DNA from: Rhodamnia argentea
Lineage: Eukaryota; Streptophyta; Magnoliopsida; Myrtales; Myrtaceae
Reading direction: 5' to 3'
Assembly (NCBI RefSeq): GCF_020921035.1
Contig: NC_063151.1
Span: forward strand, 32,618,934 to 32,682,933
DNA length: 64,000 bases
How positions within the stretch are numbered: position 1 is the first letter of the stretch; each line of letters begins with the position of its first letter. Position numbers and translations under genes: made by a program. Positions 23,820-34,618 of the stretch are shown here, piece by piece. The notes under the pieces are model-generated. The model made no database searches. It was given only the letters and a program-made list of their open reading frames with translations, and was not told the DNA's origin.

Positions 23820-25020
23820 AGAAATCTTAAAATTTGTAAAAAGTACAATTAAATCTTAAAATTTGTCAAGTTTATGTAATGAAATCCTTCTATTAACTAT
23901 TAACACCATAAGTTTAATTAACGGAAAATACTGACATGTCATTTTTTATTATTATTTAAATCAAAATTTATTTAAAATAAATTTTTTGTTAAATATTTAA
24001 ATTAGATAAAGAAAAACTACAATTTTATTGAAAAAATAAAACTAAAAATAAAGAAAGCAAAATGGTAGATCGCTAGTGGAGGGCTGTTGTCGCAGTCGCC
24101 CATCTCCGGAGGTGCCGGCAGCCCTGGGTGAGGCCTCGCCAGTGGCCCTCTCTAGGCCCAGGCGAGGGCGCCTAGATCTAGCGGTTTCTTCAGTCCAATT
24201 TTATCGGACAGATCACCTCATGATCTCGAGGAACTCACCCCCTTTCTCGCGGTTGTTCAAAATCACGGCCGTGCCCGACTCTGGCTTGCGGCGAGCATGT
24301 TTCGATTCTCTTCCCCCACACCTCTATGCCTTCGTCGCCCTTCCTTCTCGGAAAACTTAGGCATATGTAATTCTGGGTTCGTCGATAAGAGAGCGATCAA
24401 ATGAGAAGAATTGCGGACGCGCGAATCATGCCCACTGTCACCCTTGAACAAGACAAACGGTGCAGAGAATCAGACATGGGAATCAAATGGAACTTGGGTC
24501 ATGCGGGGCAGTGCCGATCGGAATACCCAAGGGGTGCCATGTTCTCGGGTGGGAGAGAGAGAGAGAGATTTTGGCAGGAGGATCGAATGATGGTCGGAAT
24601 ACCCAGGCGATGCGATGTTGTCGGGCGATGGTCGTCGGCCCAGGCGAGGCTGGCATCCTCCAGATCTGAGCGCCCTCGGCCAGGGCCGCTGGACCTCCTC
24701 CGGCAATGGGCGGCAACGCCCTCCACCAGTGACCTGCCATTTTTTTTTGTCAGAGGTGACTTGTCATTTTTCATTATTTATTTAAACTTTTGTTTTTGTC
24801 AGTAAAATTTTAGTTTTTCCTTTTTATTTTTTATTTATCTAATTTAAATATTTGAAAAAAAAAACTGATTTAATAATGAATGGAAAGCGAAAAAAAAAAA
24901 AGTCACGTGCATTTTCTGTTAATTAAACTGACGGTGTTAACGGAAAGACTTGATTACATCAAGTTGACAAATTTTAGGATTTGATTATATTTTTTGTAAG
25001 TTTTATGATTCAATTGCACT
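23820..25020. mobile_element. About 1.2-kb TIR element with long (about 120-bp) inverted repeats
   Basis: The left arm contains AAAATTTGTCAAGTTTATGT, GTTTAATTAACGGAAAAT and, further in, CATGTCATTTTTTATT. The right arm in reverse complement reads AAAATTTGTCAACTTGATGT, then GTTTAATTAACAGAAAAT. The interior is GC-rich in two blocks (24070-24180 and 24600-24720) carrying GGCGAGG words. The many overlapping frames at 24401-24805 are products of that composition. No transposase is seen, so the element is non-autonomous. A poly(T) micro-insertion sits inside at 24741. Confidence 0.7.
24741..24755. mobile_element. Poly(T) micro-insertion with imperfect 12-bp flanking repeat
   Basis: Insert reads T8 then GTCAGAG. 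It is flanked by GTGACCTGCCAT (24729-24740) and GTGACTTGTCAT (24756-24767), 10 of 12 identical. It matches the pattern poly(T)-G(1-4)-TC-N seen at 27228, 40373, 46072 and 48553. Confidence 0.5.
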
Positions 25021-26193
25021 TTTTATGATAAGCTTTGAAACTTTTAATGCACATATCTCAACATATTAATAGATTTATGTTTTCTTAATACTTTTTTCCT
25101 TTTATTAATGCTTGTCAGAATATAATTGTGAGCATGTGTGACGACAGCTAATATAGTGTCGGACTTCGACCTGCACATTGTGAGAGCTCATGTTGCATGT
25201 CAACCTTTTGATTTCTTACAAAATGCACTAAATGAAATTAGTTTCTTATAAAATGGTTAATTTGATTAGGTTTTTGTTCTTTCTTTCTATTGGGTTAAAT
25301 TTTGAACAAGGAGGTCCATATTTTTGGGATGTGTGGAGCTTAGAAAGAGGTGGGGATTGGGCGCAGAGGATAATAAGCTGGCTTGATGTTAATCATTTTA
25401 TCACTATGTTTTATCAGAGAATGAGATAGATACCAAGTACATAATTTTTTTTTTCAAAACCAAGTACATATTGTTAACTCAGAAAACAATCAAATAATAT
25501 AAGCAATAAATAAGTCATGCAAATAAAAGTCGATGAGCCAGTGGAAGAGTCGGCGATTCGCAACCCATGAAGAAAAGTCAATAATTTCGTAGAAGTGTTA
25601 AAAGGGTACCAACAAGTCATCCTTGAAAAGTGAAAAACGCAAAAAAAAAAAAAAGCGACCGGCCTTTTGAACCAATAATTCTTTGACACTTAGAAATGCT
25701 TAAAAATTAGCTATAGACACGTTATCATCTCGAAAGACTAGATCTTTCTTATCATCAAAGAACAATCGATGAATAGTCACCGGAACAACTAGTGTTGGGC
25801 ATATGCCAAGATCTTCCTCTAAAAACTACGACTTACAGTGCATGCCTAACTTCGGTGCCCTCAACACCATGGTTATACGGAGACAACAACAACGACGACA
25901 TGTTGAACCGTCAAAAATAGAATACCTCTAAAGAACTCCCAAATCTAAATTTAGATCAAGATCTAAATCGGGGGAGGAGAGCTTTCTTCAAAACTCAAAG
26001 AAATCATAGAATCACACTCTAGTCATGTTGTTGAATGGACTGGTGATGAGTTCTCACAGAGTTTTTAGTTGCAAGCAAATTTATTCGCCACAACAAGCGA
26101 AGAAAAGAAACAATAACGGTCGAAGTAGATTTTAAACGAGGCGAAACAAGACTCCCATATTAGACCAAGAGAGAGAAGCAAAAGGAAATTGAA
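25021..26193. other. Gene-poor interval
   Basis: No gene is recognised. 25480-26160 has moderately complex sequence without long frames. Its style resembles 31060-31800, and both may be eroded retroelement pieces, but no domain or LTR boundary supports that. Confidence 0.35.
25444..25458. mobile_element. Poly(T) micro-insertion with perfect 12-bp flanking repeat
   Basis: ACCAAGTACATA occurs at 25432-25443 and exactly again at 25459-25470. The 15 bases between are A, T10, CAAA. A 12-base perfect direct repeat around a homopolymer is what a target-primed insertion of a tailed RNA would leave. The tip CAAA departs from the GTC consensus of the other copies. Confidence 0.6.
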
Positions 26194-26942
26194 GGGTGCA
26201 TTTATTCGGCGAAAAATTACATGCAAACGGAAAATACTTTTCAGGAAAATGATTAGTTTTTCTTTGTTTGGTGATATGTGGCGGAAAATGTTTCTGGTGT
26301 TTGGATCCCTTTTGAAAAATGATTCAATCTCGTGTTTTTATATCAATTAGAAAAATTCAAAATTTAAATATTTTTTATTTCTTCTCTCTCTTTTTTTTTC
26401 ATTCTTTTTCCTTCGCCTTCTTCTTCCACACTCCTCTTCTTTCACCACTGCGGTTCTCCACCTTTTTCCTCCACTGTGACTGGCCAACAGCTGCCAAGGA
26501 CAAGCCTTAAGCTTGCCGGCCGAAGGCTAGCGAGGCTCGGCCAATTGAGGCCGGATCTGGCAAGGGTCGGCTCGGCCTGGACCTCGAGGCCGAGCCGAGC
26601 CTCGCCGAATCTAGCCTTGAGGCCGAGCCTCACCAAGCTGCGCCAATGGCTAGTCACTTGTAGGTTGCCGTCGCTGAAGGAAAAGAACAAAAGAAAACAT
26701 AGTATAATACAATAAAATATTCATTATTAAAATAAAAAAGGATATTTCAAAAAAATTGGAGTGAAGAGTTCCAAAAGTGTTTTCACCTCTTTAGATTGAG
26801 GAATTCACTTTTTTAAATTTATACATCAAATTTTTTGTTGACTGGAAATTTTTTTCATCGACTTGTCATTTTAGACGAACCAAACGGGTGAAAATCCAGA
26901 AAATCAATTCCCGAAAATCACTTTCCCCGAAACGAACACACC
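26194..26942. mobile_element. hAT-like non-autonomous element of about 750 bp
   Basis: The left end GGGTGCATTTATTCGG is matched by the right end in reverse complement, GGTGTGTTCGTTTCGG. Both continue with GGAAAAT/GGAAAG-type words (for example GGAAAATACTTTTC near the left). The interior 26500-26650 is GC-rich with GAGGCCGAGCC words. There is no transposase frame. A clean target duplication could not be read. Confidence 0.6.
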
Positions 26943-27217
26943 AAAAAATGGATAACTTGAAAATATTTCTCGTAAAAATGACGGCTGTAGCGCATATAAA
27001 AGTAAATGAACAAATTTTTTTCATCATCCATGAATATATTTATTAATTATTTCAAGCGATAAAGGTAATTTTTTTTTTTTACAAATTATTTATTTTTCGG
27101 AAAAATAAATGAAGCCAGTCGTACGCGTAACAAAATCATTGGTAAAATGAAATCACCTAAAATTGGGAAAATCTTGTCTGCGAGGGTCAGATAACTGTGA
27201 AAACACGGAAATGAAAT
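26943..27217. other. AT-rich intergenic DNA with decayed MITE ends
   Basis: No gene is seen. GAAAATATTTCTCGTAAAAA near 26958 and TTTATTTTTCGG near 27092 look like the ends of the GCGAAAAA-type small element seen intact at 49.8 kb. Confidence 0.35.
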
Positions 27218-27227
27218 CACCTAATGG

Positions 27228-27252
27228 TTTTTTTTTTTTTTTTTGGGTCGGA
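27228..27252. mobile_element. Poly(T) micro-insertion with 10-11-bp flanking repeat
   Basis: CACCTAATGG lies at 27218-27227 and again at 27253-27262, each followed by T. Between them are T17 and GGGTCGGA, nothing else. Confidence 0.65.
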
Positions 27253-27262
27253 CACCTAATGG

Positions 27263-30200
27263 TAAAAAGCAATAGAATGGAGTCATAATAATTTGAGCTC
27301 ATCATTTCGTCCGTACAACGAATGGGGAACACGTGTTTGGAACAATCGTGAAGTTTGGGTCGTTATGTGCAACGTCAATCAATGGAAATTGGGAAATATT
27401 TGCCAATTGCGTGGGACCTAATGTCTTCATCAATCAATCGCAATCTTTTCGTGCTCCAGGAACAAAAAACAAAAAGTCCATGGCCAAAGAAATTTGCTTT
27501 GTTTTCAATCTAAGCAAGAGATTTTTCCAGAAATTTGTTCACTAGATAGAATTGGAATCGCTTAAGAGCAACCCCAAACAGGATTCGGGTTACCGATGGG
27601 CTTAAGCAACAAGTTAGGTTGAATGTAAGAGTCCGGCATAGCCCTGAGCCTGTCTAGATATTGTTTCAATGGGAGCAACCCATATGCAAGATTAATACGT
27701 TCCCTTCAAAAGTTCGGCCCTGAAAGGATAAAACACGATAAAAATTCTAACATTGTATACAAATGCCTTAGAAGTTCCGTTGGCGTGTCAGTCAGACACA
27801 ATTCACATACTCAAGTGATCGGCTACTTTTTGCAAGACTCGGTGTACGGAAAATTGCAATATCACACTTTTACATTATCAAAATCATAAGGGAACCCGTG
27901 TCCGCTACGTAGAATATGACTCGAAAGATAATATTCACGATTAAGCGAGAATAAAAACTATCAATTCATTTGATAGATTGATTGATCCCTTCCACCTTGT
28001 AGAATAACCGTTGACACTTAAATTTTGACTAGCCCTTTTAGTTATATTGCATAAAAAAATTTAAACTAATTTTAGTTCTCATAAAAAAAATAATTAATTA
28101 ATTTTCATGCATAGCATATTTAATTTAGTTTAGCATGCATCGCGTTTGCATTTTGACCGGACCGGCGCTGGATGGATTTAGGCAATGGGAGCTCTAAGCT
28201 TAATTGAATAAATTGGAACAAGTCCATAAAGTTGAAAATTTAACCAAGTTCATGGTTCAAAAGTGGACAAGATCACACGTGATGGCATCTTAATTTTTGA
28301 ACAATATGTCTAATGCAAATAAGACCTTCACGTGTGAATGTATATATGTATGTATCTTCTAAACATTACAGAAGGAAAATCGCATAAGCTTGATTGGTAT
28401 AAGGGGTGCACGATTATCTGGCCATATTCACACAAGTTGGAATAGGGAAGAAGCAAAAGTGAATCTCACTTGACTGAGAGGTAATGAAAGATACATTTCT
28501 TTTCCTCGTCCAAGATTGGATACGCTGGCCTATATAGAGGAGAGAGGTCGGAGAAACGGAGGAGGGGAGAATTTTGAGAGACATTAGCTCTAAAAAAATT
28601 CAGAATTCACGAGAGAGAGAGAACTTCGGCTGAGCACTCCCGGAGGTTGACCAACGCTCATGTTGCTAGGCCCGACCCCGACGATTCATTCAACATCGCA
28701 GCTTCGATTATCCTCGTTGCAGCTTGGCAAGCAGTCCATGACCACCCCGACAAATCTTCTTGTCAAGTCTCTCGGTGTCCCTCTAGTCATCATCCTGTCG
28801 GTGGTCCAGTAAGTTCACTTGCAATTTTTAGTTGATTGGTCCTCCTTCAGTTCCTGTCCATCACGGATTTGTCCTGTGGAACACGTAACAAAGGACGAAG
28901 GAAACGTGGAGTGTCCCCTCTTGTTTTTTGTCTTCTTTCTCTATGGCCCATTGGAGGACAAGCCCCGAATTCATGGCGAATCAATTGTGACCGTGCACTC
29001 TCCTCAAGAATCCATGGATTGGGACTCGTCACCGAGTGCCGCAAGTTATTTGTCTAGTCGACCTTGACCAAGAGTAATCTCGCCGGGAGGTTCTCGCATC
29101 GTGAGCCGTCCTCGAGGAGTCCCTTGCCAACAGTCCAAAAGTTGCGAACATTGGCGCACAAGATTTGTTCAAATTCAAATTGAAAAAAAGCAATCTTGCA
29201 AGATAAGGTATAGCTTCCTATCTTGCAAATTGTACATTCATGGCAAGCATAATTTGAACATATCACATCGTATTTTGCATATCTTGCATCGAAGTGGACG
29301 TTTTTTTTCAAAATACAGGTTGATTATTGATTAGTAAAATTTCTTTCATAATCCGCAACTTGCCATGCGATCGAGAAAGTTCATCATTAAGATTATTGAT
29401 AGAATACTCGATTAGGTAAGGATTTGGGTTCAATCGTTAATCATGGGATTACGAATTAAAGATTGACTCAAATATTCGCAAAATATTTCAAAACTTGATT
29501 GATATATCCACTTTCTTGATTGAATTGATTGGCATATTCACTTTCCTAATTTGATTTGAATTGCTTTATTGTCGTATTTTTAGATTATATCCGTCGCATG
29601 ATGTACTCTCGAAAATTCTAAAAGATTTGCATTCATCCACTTTCCATATTTGAAAATTACATATCTTTTAAAATTTGCATCATGTAGATAACTGTATATT
29701 TAATCTTTTTTGTAAAATATTTAGGCTAGATCGCATTTTAGGATAAAAATTGCATGTTTAAATAGAATTTTATGTTTAAAGTAATTCGTCTTTAATATAT
29801 TAGGGTTTAGGTCAATTTAAACTCTAAAATATGCAAGATAAATATTGTTTTAGCATAGTTCTATTTTAAGAAACAAATTCATCCGAAAATTAAAAAAAAA
29901 TTCATTGCCACGTCATCTTTGTCACATCATTTACCATACCACATAGAGTCACGTGTTTAGTTTAATTAATTAATTCATCATGTAGATTGCATGCTAGGAT
30001 TGATTTATTTTTAATTGCATGTCATATAGAGCTAGTCATGTAGTTTAATTAAATTCATATGCATTCTTAGGATAGTTTGCATTTATTTATGCCATTGCAA
30101 TTAGAATAGAATTGATGCATCTCATTTACGTTATTCGCCTTTTAAAAAGCAAAAATCAAAAAGTGAGAACAATAATTACGTGGCGCATGCTTTCTTGATT

Positions 30201-30600
30201 ATATTGATTTTTGGATGTTCAATTAATTGATTGTGCACCTGCATGATAACATTTGTTAGTGAGTTAGGTTAAAATCAATTAATGTTGCCTTCTCAAATGA
30301 TTTTTTATGAAATAAAATGGTACCGAAATAGCGTTAGAGTAATCTAGCGTAACAAAGTCTCCAACCCTTAATCTCCGATTTGTAGAAATAATATAGTCTT
30401 CTCGTTAATTTACTTAGGTTTCTAATTAACCTACTAAAAACGATTAGTGGCAACTTCAATTAAAAACATTTGCATGTTGATCACATTGAATCTTAAGTTG
30501 CGATTTGGTAGGGCTTGAGAGAGCCCGAGTTAGGTTAATTAAATAATTAACCCGATAATCCATTAATTTCGAAATTTTTCAAATTTTTAGGTCGCGACAA
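27263..30600. other. Gene-poor interval; possible decayed LTR-retroelement or non-coding transcript
   Basis: No reverse transcriptase, integrase or other domain is readable. A TATA-like CCTATATAGAGG at about 28529-28540 is followed by GA-rich DNA and then a moderately GC-rich stretch (28640-29100) with short frames but no known product. From about 29880 to 30600 the sequence is strongly AT-rich with repeated TAATTAATTA and AGGTTAATTAAATAATTAAC words, and ends in TAGGTCGCGACAAAG. That tail is reminiscent of plant retrotransposon termini, but I could not define paired LTRs. Confidence 0.3.
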
Positions 30601-31020
30601 AGTTGAGTCATAAATCTTTTCACATTTTACGAGTTGAGACATGAAAATTCTTCAATATTGTTTTTCTAATTTTTTTAAACTTTTTTTCCTTCTTTTATTT
30701 TTATTGTGGTTGGCGAGGGCAGCAAAGCCCTCACTTAGTGATTTCGAAACAGGAAAGCCAAAAAAAAAAAAGTAAAAAAAAGTAAAAGAAAGAGAAAAGA
30801 AAATAATAATTCTAAAAATTTAAGAAAATTGATCACGTCGGTGCCGGTTGTGCTACGTAAAACAACTGTCTTTCATGTTAGTGGTTTTTGACCAAAATTG
30901 GCTCGATTGAGTCAATTAGTAAAACATAAAAATATTTATAACTCAATTGACACAATTAAAATGTTTAATACTAAATTGACAAAAATATAATAATTTTAAA
31001 ATTTTTTAGAAAATTTTTCC
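30601..31020. mobile_element. Truncated TIR element
   Basis: GTTGAGTCATAAATCTTTTC at the left is mirrored near 30920-30960 by the reverse of AATTGAGTTATAAATATTTT. The right end (reverse complement AGGAAAAATTTTC) resembles the end of the element at 4744-5564, but the corresponding outer left arm is missing. The core includes GGCGAGGGCAGC near 30713. Confidence 0.5.
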
Positions 31021-31909
31021 TAGTACTTACGTTGTCCCAAAAAGATCTATTTCCATCCATCCAAATCATTTCTCCATGCAAAAATGTCAGTTAGAAATAA
31101 AAATTTTAGTTCCTTTTTTTTTTGTCATAATAAATAGGATTTCATTCACTTCCTCAAAATACAAGAGAAAAATATTATTTAATTATAAATCAAGGCAAAT
31201 CTCAGATTACTTCAAAACAAAACAAGTTTTAGATAACACGAGAAATCGTCAAAACAAGGTTACAGGTCACGCGCTCAAACAACATATTTGTGATTTCTTC
31301 ATACCAAAATCGACGACCGATCAACGAATCCGTAATCGGGAATGAGCACACACCGTAGTCTTTATCTATTGCTACGGCAATGCGCGCCTAAGTTTGGCAT
31401 CCATAATACCATCGTTGAGCAGAGCATAAAGGTTGAACGAGTACAGATCCGACACCTTTGAGAATGAAACATTCACGAAACTCCTCTAATTTCTTTTGAA
31501 ATTGGACTTGTTCACAACGAAACTTGAGGCAAGTGAAACCTTGAAACATGAACGCACAAAACCCCAAATCTGGACTGAAGCGGGATAGAAATCTCCCATA
31601 AATGGGAGAAAGAAGCTTCCAGATCCGGACTAAATCGGAAGAGAAAAGCTTCCAATGGGAAAAAAGTAAAAAAATAAAATAGAGAACTAAAACTTCCTAA
31701 GAAAAAGGGGAGGGAAGGGAGAGATCTAACTCAAACCCTCCATTCATAAAGATCGAAGAAGAAAGTTGTGTGAAGATAAGAGGGAGAGGAGAAAGAAACT
31801 AGGGTCGGCTAACAAAGAGCTCATTGAATTGTGTTTTAGTCCCATTGAATTGTGTTAGTCCCATTTGGCATAAAATAATTTGTGGGGAAATTGTTTTGCT
31901 TATAAGCAA
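31021..31909. other. Intergenic stretch, nothing recognised
   Basis: No gene is recognised. A T10-GTCATAA tract at about 31114-31130 resembles the tips of the micro-insertions but has no readable flanking repeat. A purine-rich tract occupies 31660-31800. Confidence 0.4.
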
Positions 31910-31917
31910 CTAAAAAA

Positions 31918-32261
31918 TAGGGATAATTGCCAAAAATTCCCTAAACCTATTTCAGTCTTAAATATTTTATATTTGTGTCAATTTAATCATACCCTTTGCA
32001 TTTGTACCAATTTAATCATTTCGGCAAATTTTGGCTAAAAATCGCTGACTTGGCAATATCGGCGCTAACGTTCGGCTAGAGGTGTGGCCTTGCTCGCCAC
32101 TAGCAATGGCTGGTCGGAGCTATTGTCTGTCGGAGGTGTAGTTAAGGAAGAAGAGAAGGGGAAAAAATGTTTAGGACTGAATTGATAAAAAGAAGAAGAA
32201 GAAGTTTATGATAGAACCGGCATAGTTACAATAGATTTAGGACTTTTTAGGCAATTTTCCC
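31918..32261. mobile_element. 344-bp MITE with 8-bp flanking repeat
   Basis: The left end AGGGATAATTGCCAAAAATT is matched by the right end in reverse complement, GGGAAAATTGCCTAAAAAGT, and both run on into CCTAAA(T/C)CTATT. CTAAAAAA is repeated at 31910-31917 and 32262-32269; being A-rich, this could be partly chance. The core has GTGTGGCCTTGCTCGCC-type words. No coding capacity. Confidence 0.7.
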
Positions 32262-32269
32262 CTAAAAAA

Positions 32270-33110
32270 CAATCTCTTATTAAGCACTTTTACATCATTG
32301 GAACATGGAAAAATTTGCAAAAAAGCGGTGGAAATCAAGAAAGAGAATGGAGAAAGAAAATTGAGCAAAGCGCACTGGTAATATTGTCTTAAAATATTGT
32401 CCCGAGACTTTTAAAATTGAGCAAGGCATATGTACCGCTTTGAGTTGAATATCTTACGTGAACAATCTATATGTAATCCTTTTTTATCCACCATTCAAAA
32501 CCTATTATATGGGACGCCAACTGTTGATTTAAATTAGTGAAAGGACGGTATTGAACAATTTTCGATAGTCCGGAGATTATATTGAAGATGTACCAAAAGT
32601 ACAAAAATCACATTGAACAAATTAAAAATTCACGAATGTTATTTCACATTGTATCAGAGTTAAGAGATCATTTGTATAGTATTTCCGCTTTTATATGTTA
32701 AAAATCACTATTTGTCCCACTTTTTTAATACTTTTTCAATATTACTCCAACAACAAAATGATAAAAACATGAATCTATTCTCGAATTATAACGAGCACAT
32801 CTCTTGCGGTATTCCATTCCATCCCTTCGCTCCTACATGAAGCCCACGTGCTTGCCCCTACACTAGCATCCATGAACACATGCAGATAAAGTCTACTTAC
32901 TAATTATACTTACACAATTGTTAGGTCACTTAATGACTTGTTAATTCAATGCAAAGTTAACAACTTCCAACCGTTACCATTTATTACAGCGCCTACGACA
33001 TTTACCAATTACGGGCGGATCGATTTCAATAAATTAGGGCAAAGCGGTGCAGGAAAGTTCCCAATGCTCTGTCACGGATTCCGTCAACTCCAAGTCTCTC
33101 AACCTAATCC
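32270..33110. other. Upstream region of the ketoacyl-CoA synthase gene
   Basis: AT-rich with no gene. The last few hundred bases are presumably the distal promoter of the downstream gene. Confidence 0.4.
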
Positions 33111-33113
33111 CAA

Positions 33114-33121
33114 ATATAAAA
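33114..33121 (+). promoter_or_regulatory. TATA box of the ketoacyl-CoA synthase gene
   Basis: ATATAAAA within CAAATATAAAAGGAG lies 67-74 bases before the ATG at 33188. That puts the start site near 33145-33150 with a leader of about 40 bases. Confidence 0.6.
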
Positions 33122-33187
33122 GGAGACGAACCCTCCGATATTTCAAATCCCCACCAAAACCAGAAACCCTAACGGTGCTATTAAGAC

Positions 33188-34618
33188 ATGAAGCTCATCA
33201 AACCCTTCTTCCGAATTACCTCCACGACGTTCCTCTTCGTCTCCACTTTCCTCCTCCTATCCGCAGTCGCTCACTCTCTCTCCTCGTTCGTTCCTTTCGG
33301 ATGCCTCGCCATTGTCGTCCTCTCGTGCTACTGCTACTCTCGCCCGACCCCGGTTTTCCTCATCGGCTACTCGTGCTTCAAGCCGAGCTCCGACCGCAAG
33401 TGCACGTACGTAGCCTCGGAGAGCCTCGTGCGCAGGAGCCGGCGCTTCAGCCCCGAGAGCGAGGAGTTCATGCGGAAGATATACCTCAAGTCGGGCCTCG
33501 GGGACGAGACGTACGGACCGCCCTTCATGTTCCGAGCCGGCTACGAGGAGGCGAGGCTGGAGTCCGCCGTGCAGGAAGCCCGGGAAGGCATCTTCTCGGC
33601 CGTCGACTCGCTCCTCGCGAAGACCGCCGTCCACCCGCTTGACATCGACTTGCTGATCGTCACGTGCGGGAGCTTCTCGCCCTCGCCGTCTCTCTCGTCA
33701 CTTATTGTGAATCATTGCAAACTCAGGCCCGACGTCAAGGTTTATAACTTGAGCGGCATGGGATGTAGCTCCGGCGTGCTCTCTATAGACCTGGCTGCGA
33801 AAATCCTGCGTCACGGCGGAAATGTCCGTTGTGCCCTAGTGGTGATAACAGAGAGCATCAGCCTGAACTGGTACTTTGGGGATAACCGGTCGATGCTCGT
33901 GACCAACTGCATCTTCCGTGTCGGTTGTGCCGCCGCGTTGTTGACCAACGATCCAGCTCGCCGCCCTGCAGCAAAGTTCGAGCTCGTTCGCTCGCTCAGG
34001 ACTCACCACGGGGCAGACGACCGTGCTTACAGGGCCGCGTTCCAGGAAGAGGACGACGAGGGCAACACTGGGATTGCGCTCACCAAGGATTTGATTCGCG
34101 CCGCCACGACTAACCTCGGTGAGCACATCAAGATACTCGCTCCCTGGGTCCTGCCACCAAGCCAGCTCGCCTCCTACGCCTGCTCAGCGCTTGTCTCGGC
34201 ACTATCCCGCAGGTATGCGAAGCCTGCGGTGCCGGACTTCACGACGTCCTTCGAGCACATTTGCATACACACGGGCGGGAGGGCAGTGATCGAGCAGGTG
34301 GGGCGGGTTCTGCAGCTGAGCGAGGAGGCCACTGAGCCGGCTCGGATGAGCCTGCACCGGTTCGGCAACACGTCGAGCAGCCTCGTGTTCTACGAGCTGG
34401 CGTACCTAGAAGCGAAGAGGAGGATCGAGAGAGGGGACAGAGTGTGGATGCTGGCGTTCGGGACTGGATTTAAGGTGGGAAGTTTGGTGTGGAGGTCGCT
34501 GAGGAGTTCAGGCGACGTAGAGGAGGAGGATAATCCGTGGAGCGATTGCGTTTATAGTTACCCAGTCAGCCAAGTGCCGGGTGAAAGTTATCCTGTTGAT
34601 CTCCATTCCAAGTCATAA
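33188..34618 (+). CDS. 3-ketoacyl-CoA synthase (fatty-acid elongase condensing enzyme), single exon, 476 aa
   Basis: Condenses malonyl-CoA with long-chain acyl-CoA, the first step of very-long-chain fatty-acid elongation for waxes, cutin or suberin and lipids, at the ER (family knowledge). The N-terminus has two hydrophobic segments (about 10-29 and 35-50). The thiolase-like fold follows with NLSGMGCSSG (catalytic Cys193), RTHHGADDRAY (about 271-281), HTGGRAVI (His361) and HRFGNTSSS (His390, Asn394). The C-terminus has NPWSDCVYSYPV. Cys, both His and Asn are all present, so the enzyme looks active. Length is normal for plant KCS proteins, and being intronless is common in the family. Which of the 21 Arabidopsis KCS it matches is unclear; the C-terminus looks more like the shorter KCS7/15/21 group than the CER6 group. 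The exon is notably GC-rich, causing long shadow frames on both strands. Confidence 0.95.
   Translation: MKLIKPFFRITSTTFLFVSTFLLLSAVAHSLSSFVPFGCLAIVVLSCYCYSRPTPVFLIGYSCFKPSSDRKCTYVASESLVRRSRRFSPESEEFMRKIYLKSGLGDETYGPPFMFRAGYEEARLESAVQEAREGIFSAVDSLLAKTAVHPLDIDLLIVTCGSFSPSPSLSSLIVNHCKLRPDVKVYNLSGMGCSSGVLSIDLAAKILRHGGNVRCALVVITESISLNWYFGDNRSMLVTNCIFRVGCAAALLTNDPARRPAAKFELVRSLRTHHGADDRAYRAAFQEEDDEGNTGIALTKDLIRAATTNLGEHIKILAPWVLPPSQLASYACSALVSALSRRYAKPAVPDFTTSFEHICIHTGGRAVIEQVGRVLQLSEEATEPARMSLHRFGNTSSSLVFYELAYLEAKRRIERGDRVWMLAFGTGFKVGSLVWRSLRSSGDVEEEDNPWSDCVYSYPVSQVPGESYPVDLHSKS

Noticed and set aside
28370-30600. LTR retrotransposon
   Set aside because: A TATA-like box and AT-rich tail are suggestive, but no paired LTR, primer-binding site or polyprotein could be found, so only a vague remnant is recorded.
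33257-33634. 125-codon minus-strand frame inside KCS
   Set aside because: Antisense shadow of the GC-rich exon without recognisable sequence.
32938-33642. 234-codon plus-strand frame overlapping the KCS gene
   Set aside because: It lies in another frame of the GC-rich KCS exon and contains no domain; the KCS frame carries all catalytic motifs.
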